64,000 bases of DNA from Tropicimonas sediminicola (GTDB lineage Bacteria; Pseudomonadota; Alphaproteobacteria; Rhodobacterales; Rhodobacteraceae), in the NCBI RefSeq assembly GCF_900188335.1, contig NZ_FZOY01000006.1, forward strand, positions 248,001 to 312,000, given 5' to 3'. Every line of letters starts with the position of its first letter. Positions within the stretch are counted from its first letter, which is position 1. Positions 31,705 to 39,998 of the stretch are shown here, piece by piece. The position numbers and the translations under genes are program-made. The notes beneath the pieces were generated by a model. That model did no database searches. It was given only the letters and a program-made list of their open reading frames with translations, and had not been told where the DNA came from.

Positions 31705-34650
31705 ATGAAGCGGACGGAAGGGAAGGTCTGCCCGGTGTGCGATGGCCGGTGGCGCGGCGGCCTTGCCGCGCCGCGCCATGTCGCCGACTGGTCGCTGCTC
31801 GGCGCGGCCCACCAGCAGGCGATGCTGGCCGAGCTTGGCCGCCGGATCCATAGCGGCGCGTCCTTCACGGTCGGCGAGATCGGCGGGCACCTCGTCTTCC
31901 GCATCGCGGCCCCGGACGGCAGGATCGCGCCTCGCCTCGTCACCGGTGGACAGGACCCGCTTTTCGCTCACCTCGTAGGCCATATCGACCGGTCGGATCA
32001 CATCGACCTCGCCGTGGCCTTTGCCCTGGAGAGCGGCATCGCCCTGTTGCAACCCTACCTGAGCGACCTGCTCGACCGGGGCGGACGGTTGCGGCTCGTG
32101 TTGGGAGATTACCTCGACGTGACCGAACCCGCCGCATTGCGGCGGCTCTGCGACCTGACGGGCGCGGCGCAGATCCATGTCTACCAGACCGCAGGCGGCA
32201 GCTTCCATCCCAAGGCGTGGCTGTTTCGGGCGCAGGACGGCGGCGCCGCGATCGTGGGCAGCTCGAACCTCAGCCGCACCGCCCTGACCGATGGCGTGGA
32301 ATGGAACCTGACCGTCGCCGGCGACGGCGCATGGCAGCCGGTGCGCGACGCGTTCGAGGCGCTGCTGCGCGATCCGCAAGTGAAGCCGCTGACGCCGGAA
32401 TGGATCGACGGCTACGCCGCTCGCAGGCGGCGCCTGCCCCTCCCCAGGGCCGCCCGCCGGATCGTGGAGGACGAACCGCCGCTCGACCGCCCGGAGCCGC
32501 ACGAGATCCAGCGGGAGGCGCTGGCCGCGCTTGCACGCAGCCGGGCACAGGGACAAAGCGCCGGGCTCGTCGTCCTCGCCACGGGCCTCGGCAAGACATG
32601 GCTTTCCGCATTCGACAGCGAGGGTTTCGCCCGCGTGCTCTTTGTCGCGCACCGGGAGGAGATCCTGACCCAGGCCATGGCGACGTTCCGGCGGATCCGG
32701 CCGGAGGCGCGGTTCGGCACCTATTCCGGCAAGGACAAGGAGGACGGAGAGGTCGTGTTCGCCTCGATCCAGACGCTGGCCAAGGCACAGCACCTGCGGC
32801 GCTTTGATCCAGAGGCTTTCGACTACATCGTGGTCGACGAGTTCCACCACGCCGCCGCCGGCACCTACCGCCGCCTGATCGACCATTTCCGCCCGCGCTA
32901 CCTTCTCGGGCTCACCGCGACGCCCGACCGAACCGACGGCGCGGACCTGCTGGCGCTCTGCGGGGACAATCTCGTCTTTCGCAGCGACCTGCAGGAGGGC
33001 ATCGCCCGGGGTTTCCTCGCGCAGTTCCGGTATTTCGGCGTGCCGGACGAGATCGATTACGCCCAGATCCCCTGGCGCAGTTCCCGTTTCGACGAGGCCG
33101 CCCTGACCGAGGCCCTCGCCACCCGCGCCCGGGCACAGAACGCGCTGGAGCAATTCCGGGCGCATGGCAACGGGCCCGCGATCGGGTTCTGCGTCTCCCG
33201 CCGTCATGCCGAGTTCATGGCCGGGTTTTTCAACGCCGCAGGGCTGCGGGCATTGGCCGTGCACTCCGGCGAGGGCTCCGCGCCGCGCACGTCCTCGCTC
33301 GAGGCGCTCGGCCGGCACGAGATCGACATCCTCTTTGCCGTCGACATGTTCAACGAGGGCGTCGACGTGCCGAACATCGGCACCGTGCTGATGCTGCGCC
33401 CGACCGAAAGCGCGATCCTGTTCCTGCAGCAGCTTGGGCGCGGCCTGCGGCGGTCCGGAGACAAGGTGCTCCGGGTGATCGATTACATCGGCAACCACCG
33501 GGTGTTTCTGACCAAGGCGCGGGCGCTGCTGGCGGCAGGAGACGGCGACCGCTCGTTGTCCCAGAGGCTGGACGCGGTCGCGGACGGCACGCTCGATCTG
33601 CCGCCGGGCTGCGAGATCACCTACGACCTGAAGGCCATCGACATGTTGCGCGAGATGCTGCGCACGACCGATGCGCAGGACGAGGCCGAAGCCTGGTATC
33701 GCGTGCATGTGCTGCGACAGGGTCGCAGGCCGACCGCGACGGAATTCGCCCGGGCCGGGTTCGACCCGGGCCGGACCGGGCACGGGGGCTGGGCGGATTT
33801 TCTGCGCGACATGGGAGAAGATCTGCCAGACGCGGACAAGCTGCCCGGCGACCTGTTGAGGCAGCTCGAGCGCAGCCGCTTCGCGTCCAGCGCGCATCCC
33901 GCCCTCGCGGCGGCGCTGGCCACGGAGGGCGCGTTGCCGGAATCCGGACTTGGTGCAGCGATCGACGCTCGGCTTGCACGGTCGGGGCACCCTGCGGCCT
34001 CGACCGATGACGTCGCGGCTGCGCGCAACTTCTGGCGAATGACGCCCCTAGTCCGCGCGGGTGACGGAGCGCTCGCCCTCGCCCGCCCGGTCTCCCCTCC
34101 GGGGAAAGCCCTGATCGAGGAGATCGTGGACTGGCGGCTGGACGGGTTTGCAGCCGCCGAGACCGCGCCGGCCGTCGCCGCCGAACCGGCCGCTCCCTTC
34201 ATCGCCAGCCCCCGGCTCTGGCATGAATACATGCGCGAAGAGATCCCGCCGCTCTTCGGAGCGACCTTCTCGCCGGGCAACTGGAACTCCGGGATCGTGA
34301 AGATCGCGGGAGGGCTCGTCCTGCTGACCACGCTGAAAAAGGGCGGTCTGGCGCAGGGCAACCATTACGAGGATCATTTCCTCTCCGCCGACCGGTTCCA
34401 GTGGCAAAGCCAGACCAGCACCAGAAAGGACAGCGCGCGCGGGCGCATCCTGAGCGGTCAGGCAAAGGGCACGGTGCACCTCTTCGTCCGCGCCTCCAAG
34501 CTGCGCGGCACCACCGCCGCACCGTTCCTCTACCTCGGTGTGCCGCGCTTCCGTTCCTGGGAGGGCGAGCGGCCGATCACCATCGAATGGGACCTGCAGG
34601 CGCCGGTTCCGGCCGAGTTCCACAAGGTGCTGGGCGTGCCGGCCCTCTAG
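31705..34650 (+). CDS. PLD nuclease - SF2 helicase - DUF3427 protein
   Basis: A 981-aa multidomain protein. A PLD-type nuclease domain (about 80-240) has H168-P-K170 and GSSN (185-188). An SF2 helicase follows: Walker A ATGLGKT (292-298), DEFH (378-381), TATP (404-407) and motif VI QLGRGLRR (576-583). DUF3427 covers about 600-981, with the C-terminal block YEDHFLSADRFQWQSQ then LFVRASK. A single HxK motif implies dimerisation for PLD activity. This architecture is frequent near restriction and defence genes. It starts 7 bp after the SMC-type ATPase stop, so helicase, nuclease and ATPase probably work on the same DNA. The function is inferred from domains only. Confidence 0.9.
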   Translation: MKRTEGKVCPVCDGRWRGGLAAPRHVADWSLLGAAHQQAMLAELGRRIHSGASFTVGEIGGHLVFRIAAPDGRIAPRLVTGGQDPLFAHLVGHIDRSDHIDLAVAFALESGIALLQPYLSDLLDRGGRLRLVLGDYLDVTEPAALRRLCDLTGAAQIHVYQTAGGSFHPKAWLFRAQDGGAAIVGSSNLSRTALTDGVEWNLTVAGDGAWQPVRDAFEALLRDPQVKPLTPEWIDGYAARRRRLPLPRAARRIVEDEPPLDRPEPHEIQREALAALARSRAQGQSAGLVVLATGLGKTWLSAFDSEGFARVLFVAHREEILTQAMATFRRIRPEARFGTYSGKDKEDGEVVFASIQTLAKAQHLRRFDPEAFDYIVVDEFHHAAAGTYRRLIDHFRPRYLLGLTATPDRTDGADLLALCGDNLVFRSDLQEGIARGFLAQFRYFGVPDEIDYAQIPWRSSRFDEAALTEALATRARAQNALEQFRAHGNGPAIGFCVSRRHAEFMAGFFNAAGLRALAVHSGEGSAPRTSSLEALGRHEIDILFAVDMFNEGVDVPNIGTVLMLRPTESAILFLQQLGRGLRRSGDKVLRVIDYIGNHRVFLTKARALLAAGDGDRSLSQRLDAVADGTLDLPPGCEITYDLKAIDMLREMLRTTDAQDEAEAWYRVHVLRQGRRPTATEFARAGFDPGRTGHGGWADFLRDMGEDLPDADKLPGDLLRQLERSRFASSAHPALAAALATEGALPESGLGAAIDARLARSGHPAASTDDVAAARNFWRMTPLVRAGDGALALARPVSPPGKALIEEIVDWRLDGFAAAETAPAVAAEPAAPFIASPRLWHEYMREEIPPLFGATFSPGNWNSGIVKIAGGLVLLTTLKKGGLAQGNHYEDHFLSADRFQWQSQTSTRKDSARGRILSGQAKGTVHLFVRASKLRGTTAAPFLYLGVPRFRSWEGERPITIEWDLQAPVPAEFHKVLGVPAL

Positions 34651-34669
34651 CGCCTCGACGCCGCGAGCG

Positions 34670-36262
34670 TCAGAGCTGGCTGCCTATCGGCAGGGTTCCG
34701 TAGACCTTGCTGACGAAGACCTCCCAGGGCGTGGACGCCGGCACCTGGCGATGGACCACGATCGTGCCGTCCTCGCCCCGCGCCAGCCAGGCCACGTTGC
34801 CCCCCTCGTCGAGCCGGACCTCGTAGGCCGAGCGCGCGATGTTGGCGCGGAACATCGCCACGGCCTCCCGTGAGAGCGGTTCGGAGTCGATCAGCACGCC
34901 CATCTCGTTGTTGATCCAAACCGAGCGCGGGTCCCAGTTGAACGAGCCGACGAACAGGTAGCGCCCGTCGATGGCGAAGGCCTTGGTGTGGAGCGAGGAA
35001 TTCGACAGACCCAGCCCGAGGCGTTCGCGGTCGGCGCGCTCGGTGTCGGGGCGCAGCTCCCACAGCCGGATACCGGCCTCCAGCATCGCCTTTCGCGACC
35101 GCGCGTAGTGTCCGTAGACGGGGACCACGTCCGTCGAGGCGAGCGAGTTGGTCAGGATCTGCACTTCCACGCCGCGGGCGCTGATCCCCGACAGCAGGTC
35201 GACGCCGTTCTTGCGCGGCACGAAATAGGCCGAGGACACGTGCAGCTCCTCCTCTGCCGCGTCCAGCAGGGGGCGTATCCGCGCGGCCACGAAATCCTCC
35301 TGCCCGGACCGTCCGGACGCCTTTTCGATCGGGTCGGAGATCAGCGTCGCCGGCACCCAGTCCAGGCCGATGTCACGCGATGTGACGCCGTCCCGAATGG
35401 CATGGTTGAGCGCATTTCCATAGGGGCTCCGGCGGGCGGTTTCGGCAAGGCCGGCCAGCCGTGCCCGCGCCTCGTCCAGCGTCAGCGGCTCTCCCCGATC
35501 GCCGACCACGATCTGCGCCGGCACGGCATAGGTGCTGTTCCAGTATTCATCGAACGCGGCGGACACGTCCTGCGCGATGGGGCCGGCGGCGAGCACGTCG
35601 AGATCGTTGTAGTTGCTGTCCTCCCGGGCCGCGAAATACTCGTCGCCGATGTTGCGCCCACCGACCAGCGTGACCGTGTTGTCGAAGGTCATGGACTTGT
35701 TGTGCATCCGCCGGTTCACCCGGTCGAATTCGAAGACCGAGGCGATGTTCTTGCCGAGACCGCGGCGAAACGGGTTGAAGAGGCGGATATCGATGTTCGG
35801 GTGACGGTCGAGCGCGGCGCTCATGGCGTCGTACTGGGCCACGTCCATATCGTCGAGCAGCAGCCGGACCCGCACACCGCGGTCTGCCGCCTGCAACAGG
35901 CTCCAGGCAAACAGGTGGCCCGAGGCGTCGTTGTGCAGAAGGTAATATTGCGCGTCGATGCTGCGCTCGGCCTTCTCCGCGAGGATCAGGCGCAGCGCGA
36001 GCGCCTCCGGCCCGTCGGACACCAGCCGGATGCCGGACCGGCCGTCATGCGGATTGCCAAGGGCGTCTGCCCGGCGGGACAGGAACGTGCCGCTGGGCTC
36101 CGACACCGCGCGGGTCACCGTCTTGGTGTAGCTTGCGGGACGGCTCGCACAGGCCGTCAGCAGCCCGCCAAGCGCCAGAATGAGAAGAGCCTCGGCCAAC
36201 CGGCGCCATACCCGCCTGCCCGTCGCCACCGATCCCCCGGTCATCCGCATGTCTTGTGTCAT
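34670..36262 (-). CDS. Phospholipase D family lipoprotein (cardiolipin synthase-like)
   Basis: A 530-aa protein with a lipoprotein signal: basic start, hydrophobic LLILALGGLL and lipobox LTAC with Cys38. Two complete HKD motifs are visible, HNKSMTFD with GGRN and HTKAFAID with GSFN, so it is a catalytically complete PLD-family enzyme. By family it could act as a periplasmic phospholipase or cardiolipin synthase (YmdC/ClsC-like). GGAGG precedes the ATG at 36262; the open frame beyond is spurious. It converges on the helicase gene with an 18-bp gap and lies 176 bp past coxG. It is unlikely to be part of either system. Confidence 0.87.
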   Translation of the reverse strand: MTQDMRMTGGSVATGRRVWRRLAEALLILALGGLLTACASRPASYTKTVTRAVSEPSGTFLSRRADALGNPHDGRSGIRLVSDGPEALALRLILAEKAERSIDAQYYLLHNDASGHLFAWSLLQAADRGVRVRLLLDDMDVAQYDAMSAALDRHPNIDIRLFNPFRRGLGKNIASVFEFDRVNRRMHNKSMTFDNTVTLVGGRNIGDEYFAAREDSNYNDLDVLAAGPIAQDVSAAFDEYWNSTYAVPAQIVVGDRGEPLTLDEARARLAGLAETARRSPYGNALNHAIRDGVTSRDIGLDWVPATLISDPIEKASGRSGQEDFVAARIRPLLDAAEEELHVSSAYFVPRKNGVDLLSGISARGVEVQILTNSLASTDVVPVYGHYARSRKAMLEAGIRLWELRPDTERADRERLGLGLSNSSLHTKAFAIDGRYLFVGSFNWDPRSVWINNEMGVLIDSEPLSREAVAMFRANIARSAYEVRLDEGGNVAWLARGEDGTIVVHRQVPASTPWEVFVSKVYGTLPIGSQL

Positions 36263-36408
36263 CTGCCCCTCCCCGCTGGCACAGCCGCGCCCCGACAAGC
36301 CTAGCGGCCGATCAAACGGGATGCCATGCGGTTTGGCGAACAGCCCGCGCCGACCGTGTCGCGCGGGCCTCAGCGGTCCGGATTGCATGGGATGGATGGG
36401 GGTGGGTG

Positions 36409-36431
36409 CGCGGCGGTGACGGCCCGCCGCG
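36409..36431 (-). terminator. GC-rich hairpin after coxG (candidate cox operon terminator)
   Basis: CGCGGCGG (36409-36416) and CCGCCGCG (36424-36431) form a perfect 8-bp stem with a 7-nt loop, 7 bp beyond the coxG stop. There is no T-run on the minus strand, so it may be a non-canonical or Rho-assisted terminator, or a 3' stabiliser. Confidence 0.45.
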
Positions 36432-36438
36432 ATCTGTC

Positions 36439-36900
36439 CTAGGTGGCTGTCTGGGCTTCCTCGGGCGAAAGCTCGTCCTGCAAGTTCTTGAAGAACTTGC
36501 CCGCGAGCTTCTTCGACGTGCTAAGGACCAGACGGCTGCCAAGCTGGGCGATCTTGCCGCCAACCTCGGCCTTGGCGGTATAGGTCAACAGGGTCTCCTC
36601 GCCGCGGTCCTCCAGCGTCACGTCGGCGCCGCCCTTGGCAAAGCCCGCCGCCCCGCCCGTGCCCTCTCCCGTCAGCGAGAAGGCGGCCGGCGCCTGGCTC
36701 TGGTCTAGCACGACATTGCCGCCGAACCGCGCCTTCACCGGGCCGATCTTGAGCACCACCTTCGCCTCCAGCTCGGTGTCCGAATGCCGGATCAGTTCCT
36801 CGCAGCCGGGAATGCAGGCCTTGAGCACCTCTGTGTCGTTGAGGGCCGCATAGACCTTGTCACGCGGGGCCGGGATGAGGATTTCTTCCTGAAGTTCCAT
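36439..36900 (-). CDS. coxG: CoxG-like SRPBCC protein of carbon monoxide dehydrogenase cluster
   Basis: A 153-aa START/SRPBCC-fold protein: EILIPAPRDKVYAALNDTEVLKACIPGCEEL (about 5-35) and GSRLVLSTSKKLAGKFF near the C terminus. CoxG is reported to recruit CO dehydrogenase to the membrane and carry quinone. The C terminus is short, and the protein lacks the long proline-rich tail and membrane anchor of some CoxG proteins. AAAGGA lies 5 nt before the ATG at 36900. It is the last cox gene here, 10 bp after a small ORF. Confidence 0.88.
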   Translation of the reverse strand: MELQEEILIPAPRDKVYAALNDTEVLKACIPGCEELIRHSDTELEAKVVLKIGPVKARFGGNVVLDQSQAPAAFSLTGEGTGGAAGFAKGGADVTLEDRGEETLLTYTAKAEVGGKIAQLGSRLVLSTSKKLAGKFFKNLQDELSPEEAQTAT

Positions 36901-36910
36901 GGGAATCCTT

Positions 36911-37018
36911 TCAGCAACAGGGAAACTTGACCCGGGCGAGCACGTTCGCCTGCTCCGATCCGGGCTGTCGGACAAGGGTCTTGGCGCGTCTGAGCATCTT
37001 CACCATTCTGCGCAACAT
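36911..37018 (-). CDS. Candidate 35-aa protein between coxF and coxG
   Basis: A 36-codon ORF starting MLRRMVKMLRRAKTLV and ending FPCC. Its ATG lies 1 nt after the coxF stop (TGAgATG), with AAAGG 8 nt upstream, and its stop is 10 nt before coxG. About four fifths of its codons end in G or C, like its neighbours. The peptide is strongly basic, possibly an amphipathic helix, with two C-terminal cysteines. No family is recognised. It may be a genuine small cox-operon protein or only a coupling ORF that carries ribosomes to coxG. Confidence 0.4.
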   Translation of the reverse strand: MLRRMVKMLRRAKTLVRQPGSEQANVLARVKFPCC

Positions 37019-37019
37019 C

Positions 37020-37892
37020 TCAAAGACCTTTCTTCTGGTTTGTAACAGGTTGGGCCGGGCCGGCACCGGGGCGCTGGCCGGACCGCATCACCGCCACGAG
37101 CTCGGCCAGGATCGACAGCGCGATCTCCTCCGGCGTGATGGCGTGGATATCGAGGCCCGCGGGCGCCTTGACCGCGTCGAGCGCCTCCGGCTCGACGCCA
37201 TCGGCCCGGAGCCGGGCGGCCAGGGTGGCGAACTTGCGGCGGCTGCCGACAAAGGCGATGTGGTCGGCCCCGGCCGAGAGCGCGGCCCGCAGGGCGGCCT
37301 CGTCACCCTTGCCCTGGGTGGCCACGATGATGAACCGCGCGGCATCCCCGCCCACGTCCAGCGCGAAACTGTCGGACACCCGGTCAGCCTCCGGCACGGC
37401 GCAGCCTGTCAGACCCGGCGCGCAGAGCGTCCGGCGCAGGTCGAAGTGTCGGCCAAGCTCGACCAGCGCCAACGCCACCGGGCTCTCGCCGAGCACGACG
37501 AGCTCCGGCGCAGGCAGCACCGGCTCGACGAAGACATCCATCGAGCCTTTCGACGGGCAGCCGTTGCGGGCAAAGCGTACGCCATCCTGCTGCTGGCCGG
37601 CCGAGACGCCCTGCGCCTCCAGCAGATCCTCCGGCCGGAGCGAGACGAATTGCGGCTGGCCGCTGGCCAGCGCGTCGCGGGCCGCGCGCCCGATGGCGCC
37701 GCGCGCGCAGCCGCCGCCGATCCAGCCCTCGAGAATGGTACCCTCCGCATCCAGCAGCGCCTTCGCGCCGGGCTTGGCGGAGGTCGCGTCGATGGTGCGC
37801 ACCACGGTCGCCACGGCAAAGGCGCGGCCGCTGTCGCGCAGGCGCGCAAGTTCCCGGTCGAGTTTCTGGGCAGAGGTCGGAAGTGTCGTCAT
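37020..37892 (-). CDS. coxF: CoxF/XdhC family molybdenum-cofactor maturation protein
   Basis: A 290-aa XdhC/CoxI-family protein. The N-terminal domain has EGWIGGGCARGAI (about 54-66), a conserved Cys motif for handling the molybdenum cofactor. A C-terminal Rossmann-like part (about 130-270) includes LVVLGESPVALALVELGRHF. Such proteins bind and sulfurate Mo-cofactor and insert it into molybdo-hydroxylases, here CoxL. The ATG overlaps the coxE stop (ATGA). The stop is followed by the micro-ORF and then coxG. Confidence 0.87.
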   Translation of the reverse strand: MTTLPTSAQKLDRELARLRDSGRAFAVATVVRTIDATSAKPGAKALLDAEGTILEGWIGGGCARGAIGRAARDALASGQPQFVSLRPEDLLEAQGVSAGQQQDGVRFARNGCPSKGSMDVFVEPVLPAPELVVLGESPVALALVELGRHFDLRRTLCAPGLTGCAVPEADRVSDSFALDVGGDAARFIIVATQGKGDEAALRAALSAGADHIAFVGSRRKFATLAARLRADGVEPEALDAVKAPAGLDIHAITPEEIALSILAELVAVMRSGQRPGAGPAQPVTNQKKGL

Positions 37893-39082
37893 AGCGTCCC
37901 CATTTCCGGTTCGAGGCGTGCAAGGGATTCGAGCGTGTTGGCCGCAGCGAAGAGGTCCACATGCGGCAGCGCGGCCGCCATGCCGCGCGCCACGGGCTCG
38001 TAGCCGTCCCATCCCTTGAGCGGGTTGAGCCAGACGATGCGACATCCGCGCCGGCGCAGGCGGGCTAGCGCCGTGCCGGTCAGTTCCGGTGCCGCGCTGT
38101 CGTAGCCATCCGAGAGGATGAAGACGACGCTGCGCCCGTCGACGAAGCGGCGCGCATAGCTGCGGGCAAACTGCTCGAGGTTGCGGCCGATCTGCGAACC
38201 GCCGCCGAAACCGTCGGCCAGCAGCGTGATCCGGTTGAGCGCGCGCAGCGGATCGTCGTCGCGGAGCGCTTCTGTGATCCGCACGAGACGGGTGTGAAAC
38301 AGGTAGGCGTCCGAGGCGGGATCGGCCCGCATCAGCCCGGCCACGAAGGCCAGGAAGGGCCGCGCATAGGGCAGCATGGAGCCGGAGACGTCGCAGAGCA
38401 CCGTGATGCGGACGGGCCTGTCGGGCCGGTTGCGATGCGCCAGTCGCACAGGCTCGCCCCCGGTTGCGATGCTGGCGCGGATGGTGCGGCGGAAGTCGAT
38501 GGTCGATCCCTTCCGCGCGGCCTTGCGCCGGCGGGAGCGCCGGTCGCGGATCGCAGCGCCGAGGCGGCGGGCGATCACCTCGGCCGCGTGGATGTCCTGC
38601 GGGGAGACCAGGTCACGCAGATCCTTCTTCATCAGTTGCTGGATGCGGGAGGCGACCAGCTTGCCCGTCCCCTCCGAGGCGGCCTCACCGTCCGGCGTCT
38701 CCTCCGGGCTGTGCTGGCGTCCGGAGGCGGCGCTTCGCCCCCCCTCGGCCTCCCGGGAGTTGCGGCTGTGGCGGGCCTGCGCGCCGTCCCCGGACGGAAC
38801 CGCCTTCTGCCGCACCCTGCCCTCGTTCATCCAGTAGCTGTCGAAAAGCTCGTCGAAAGCCGCGATGTCCTGCGCGGTTCCGGCACAGACCGACTTGAGC
38901 GCCATCCGCGCCTCCGCCGGATCGACCGCGCGGACGACGGACAGCGCGTGCAGGGCCATGTCCGTCTCGGCCACGCCGAGATGGAAACCGTTCTCCCGCA
39001 GGTGCGCGATGAAGCCGGCGACCCGGCCACTGACGCCCGGATCGCGGCCTGCGAACCGCGTGATCCGCCCGCGCGGGCTCAT
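37889..39082 (-). CDS. coxE: CoxE-like VWA domain protein
   Basis: A 397-aa protein with a C-terminal von Willebrand A domain. The metal-ion-dependent adhesion motif is DVSGS (in ITVLCDVSGSMLPYARPF, about residue 233), with SDGYDS further on. The middle is charged and low in complexity (about 105-150). With the MoxR-type ATPase CoxD it forms a chelatase-like pair that builds the unusual Mo-Cu centre of CoxL. The start overlaps the coxD stop and its stop overlaps coxF, giving strict coupling. Confidence 0.9.
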   Translation of the reverse strand: MSPRGRITRFAGRDPGVSGRVAGFIAHLRENGFHLGVAETDMALHALSVVRAVDPAEARMALKSVCAGTAQDIAAFDELFDSYWMNEGRVRQKAVPSGDGAQARHSRNSREAEGGRSAASGRQHSPEETPDGEAASEGTGKLVASRIQQLMKKDLRDLVSPQDIHAAEVIARRLGAAIRDRRSRRRKAARKGSTIDFRRTIRASIATGGEPVRLAHRNRPDRPVRITVLCDVSGSMLPYARPFLAFVAGLMRADPASDAYLFHTRLVRITEALRDDDPLRALNRITLLADGFGGGSQIGRNLEQFARSYARRFVDGRSVVFILSDGYDSAAPELTGTALARLRRRGCRIVWLNPLKGWDGYEPVARGMAAALPHVDLFAAANTLESLARLEPEMGTL

Positions 39083-39957
39083 GCCGCCTTCCCCACCAGC
39101 CGGGCGGCCACTTCCGCCGGGATCGCGGCACGATCGGCCGCCGTCTTGAGCAAGGTGACGAGCGTGGCCTGCAGCGTCTCCGGATCGTCGGAAAGGTCGT
39201 TGATCCCAAGCCCGGAGATCGCGGCGGCGAAATCCAGCATCTCGGCCACGCCCGGCACCTTCTCGAGGTCTTCCTTGCGCAGCGCCTGCACGAAGCCGAC
39301 GATCTGGGCCGCGAGATGCGGCTCGATCCCGGGGCTGCGCCTGTTCAGGATCTCGAGTTCGGTCTGACGGTCGGGATATTCGACGTAGGAGTAGATGCAG
39401 CGCCGGCGCAGCGCATCCGACAGGTCGCGGGTGCCGTTTGCCGTCAGGATCACATGCGGGCGCGAGGTGGCGGTGATGGTGCCGAGTTCGGGCACCGTGA
39501 TCTGGAAGTCGGCAAGAACCTCCAGCAGGTAGGCCTCGAACTCCTCGTCGGCGCGGTCGATCTCGTCGATCAGCAGCACCGGGGACCTGGGCCGCCGAAT
39601 GGCGTGCAGGAGCGGACGTTCGAGCAGGAATTCCTCGGAAAAGATCCTCTGCTCCACAGTGCGCCCGGTCTGGCCGTCCTCGGCGGAGGCGCGGATCGCC
39701 AGCAATTGCCGCTGGTAGTTCCATTCGTAGATCGCCTGCGCGGCGTCGAGCCCCTCGTAGCACTGGAGCCGGATCAGCTCCGTGTCGAGCACCGACGCGA
39801 GGGTACGCGCCACCTCGGTCTTGCCGACCCCCGCCGCGCCTTCCAGCAGCAGCGGACGGCCCAGCGAACCGGCAATGTGCAGCGCCATCGCCAGGTCGGG
39901 CGATGCGACATAGCCCTTCGCCGCGAAGGCTTCCTGCAGGCTTTTCCAGTCTTGCAT
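39079..39957 (-). CDS. coxD: CoxD, MoxR-type AAA+ ATPase
   Basis: A 292-aa AAA+ protein with Walker A LEGAAGVGKTEVA (about 38-50), Walker B LLIDEIDRA and a sensor region ILTANGTRDLSDALRRRC. CoxD drives assembly of the [CuSMoO2] active site. The ATG at 39957 lacks a clear Shine-Dalgarno; the 41-bp gap from coxL is GC-rich and may fold. The open frame upstream overlaps coxL and is rejected. The order L-D-E-F-G follows Oligotropha-type cox clusters. Confidence 0.9.
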   Translation of the reverse strand: MQDWKSLQEAFAAKGYVASPDLAMALHIAGSLGRPLLLEGAAGVGKTEVARTLASVLDTELIRLQCYEGLDAAQAIYEWNYQRQLLAIRASAEDGQTGRTVEQRIFSEEFLLERPLLHAIRRPRSPVLLIDEIDRADEEFEAYLLEVLADFQITVPELGTITATSRPHVILTANGTRDLSDALRRRCIYSYVEYPDRQTELEILNRRSPGIEPHLAAQIVGFVQALRKEDLEKVPGVAEMLDFAAAISGLGINDLSDDPETLQATLVTLLKTAADRAAIPAEVAARLVGKAA

Positions 39958-39998
39958 GGTGAATGCGCGGGGCCGCCGGGGCCGCCCCGCCTCCCTTT

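Noticed and set aside
29070-31943. 957-codon open frame antisense to the SMC-type ATPase gene
   Set aside because: High-GC coding DNA leaves the opposite strand open. The translation is Arg/Gly/Ala-rich low complexity with no motifs, while the plus strand has intact Walker and signature motifs.
26844-34650. Mobile or genomic island carrying the nuclease-helicase genes
   Set aside because: No integrase, transposase, tRNA, direct repeats or obvious base-composition change was seen at the borders, so horizontal origin is not supported by this window alone.
31705-34650. Naming the helicase as part of Mokosh or Hachiman
   Set aside because: PLD plus helicase domains recall Mokosh, but the domain order, DUF3427 and the nuclease/ATPase partners do not match what I know of these systems; an HMM comparison would be needed.
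34657-34671. Bidirectional terminator between the helicase and PLD lipoprotein genes
   Set aside because: The GACGC/GCGTC stem is only 5 bp, overlaps the lipoprotein stop codon and has no T-run on either strand.
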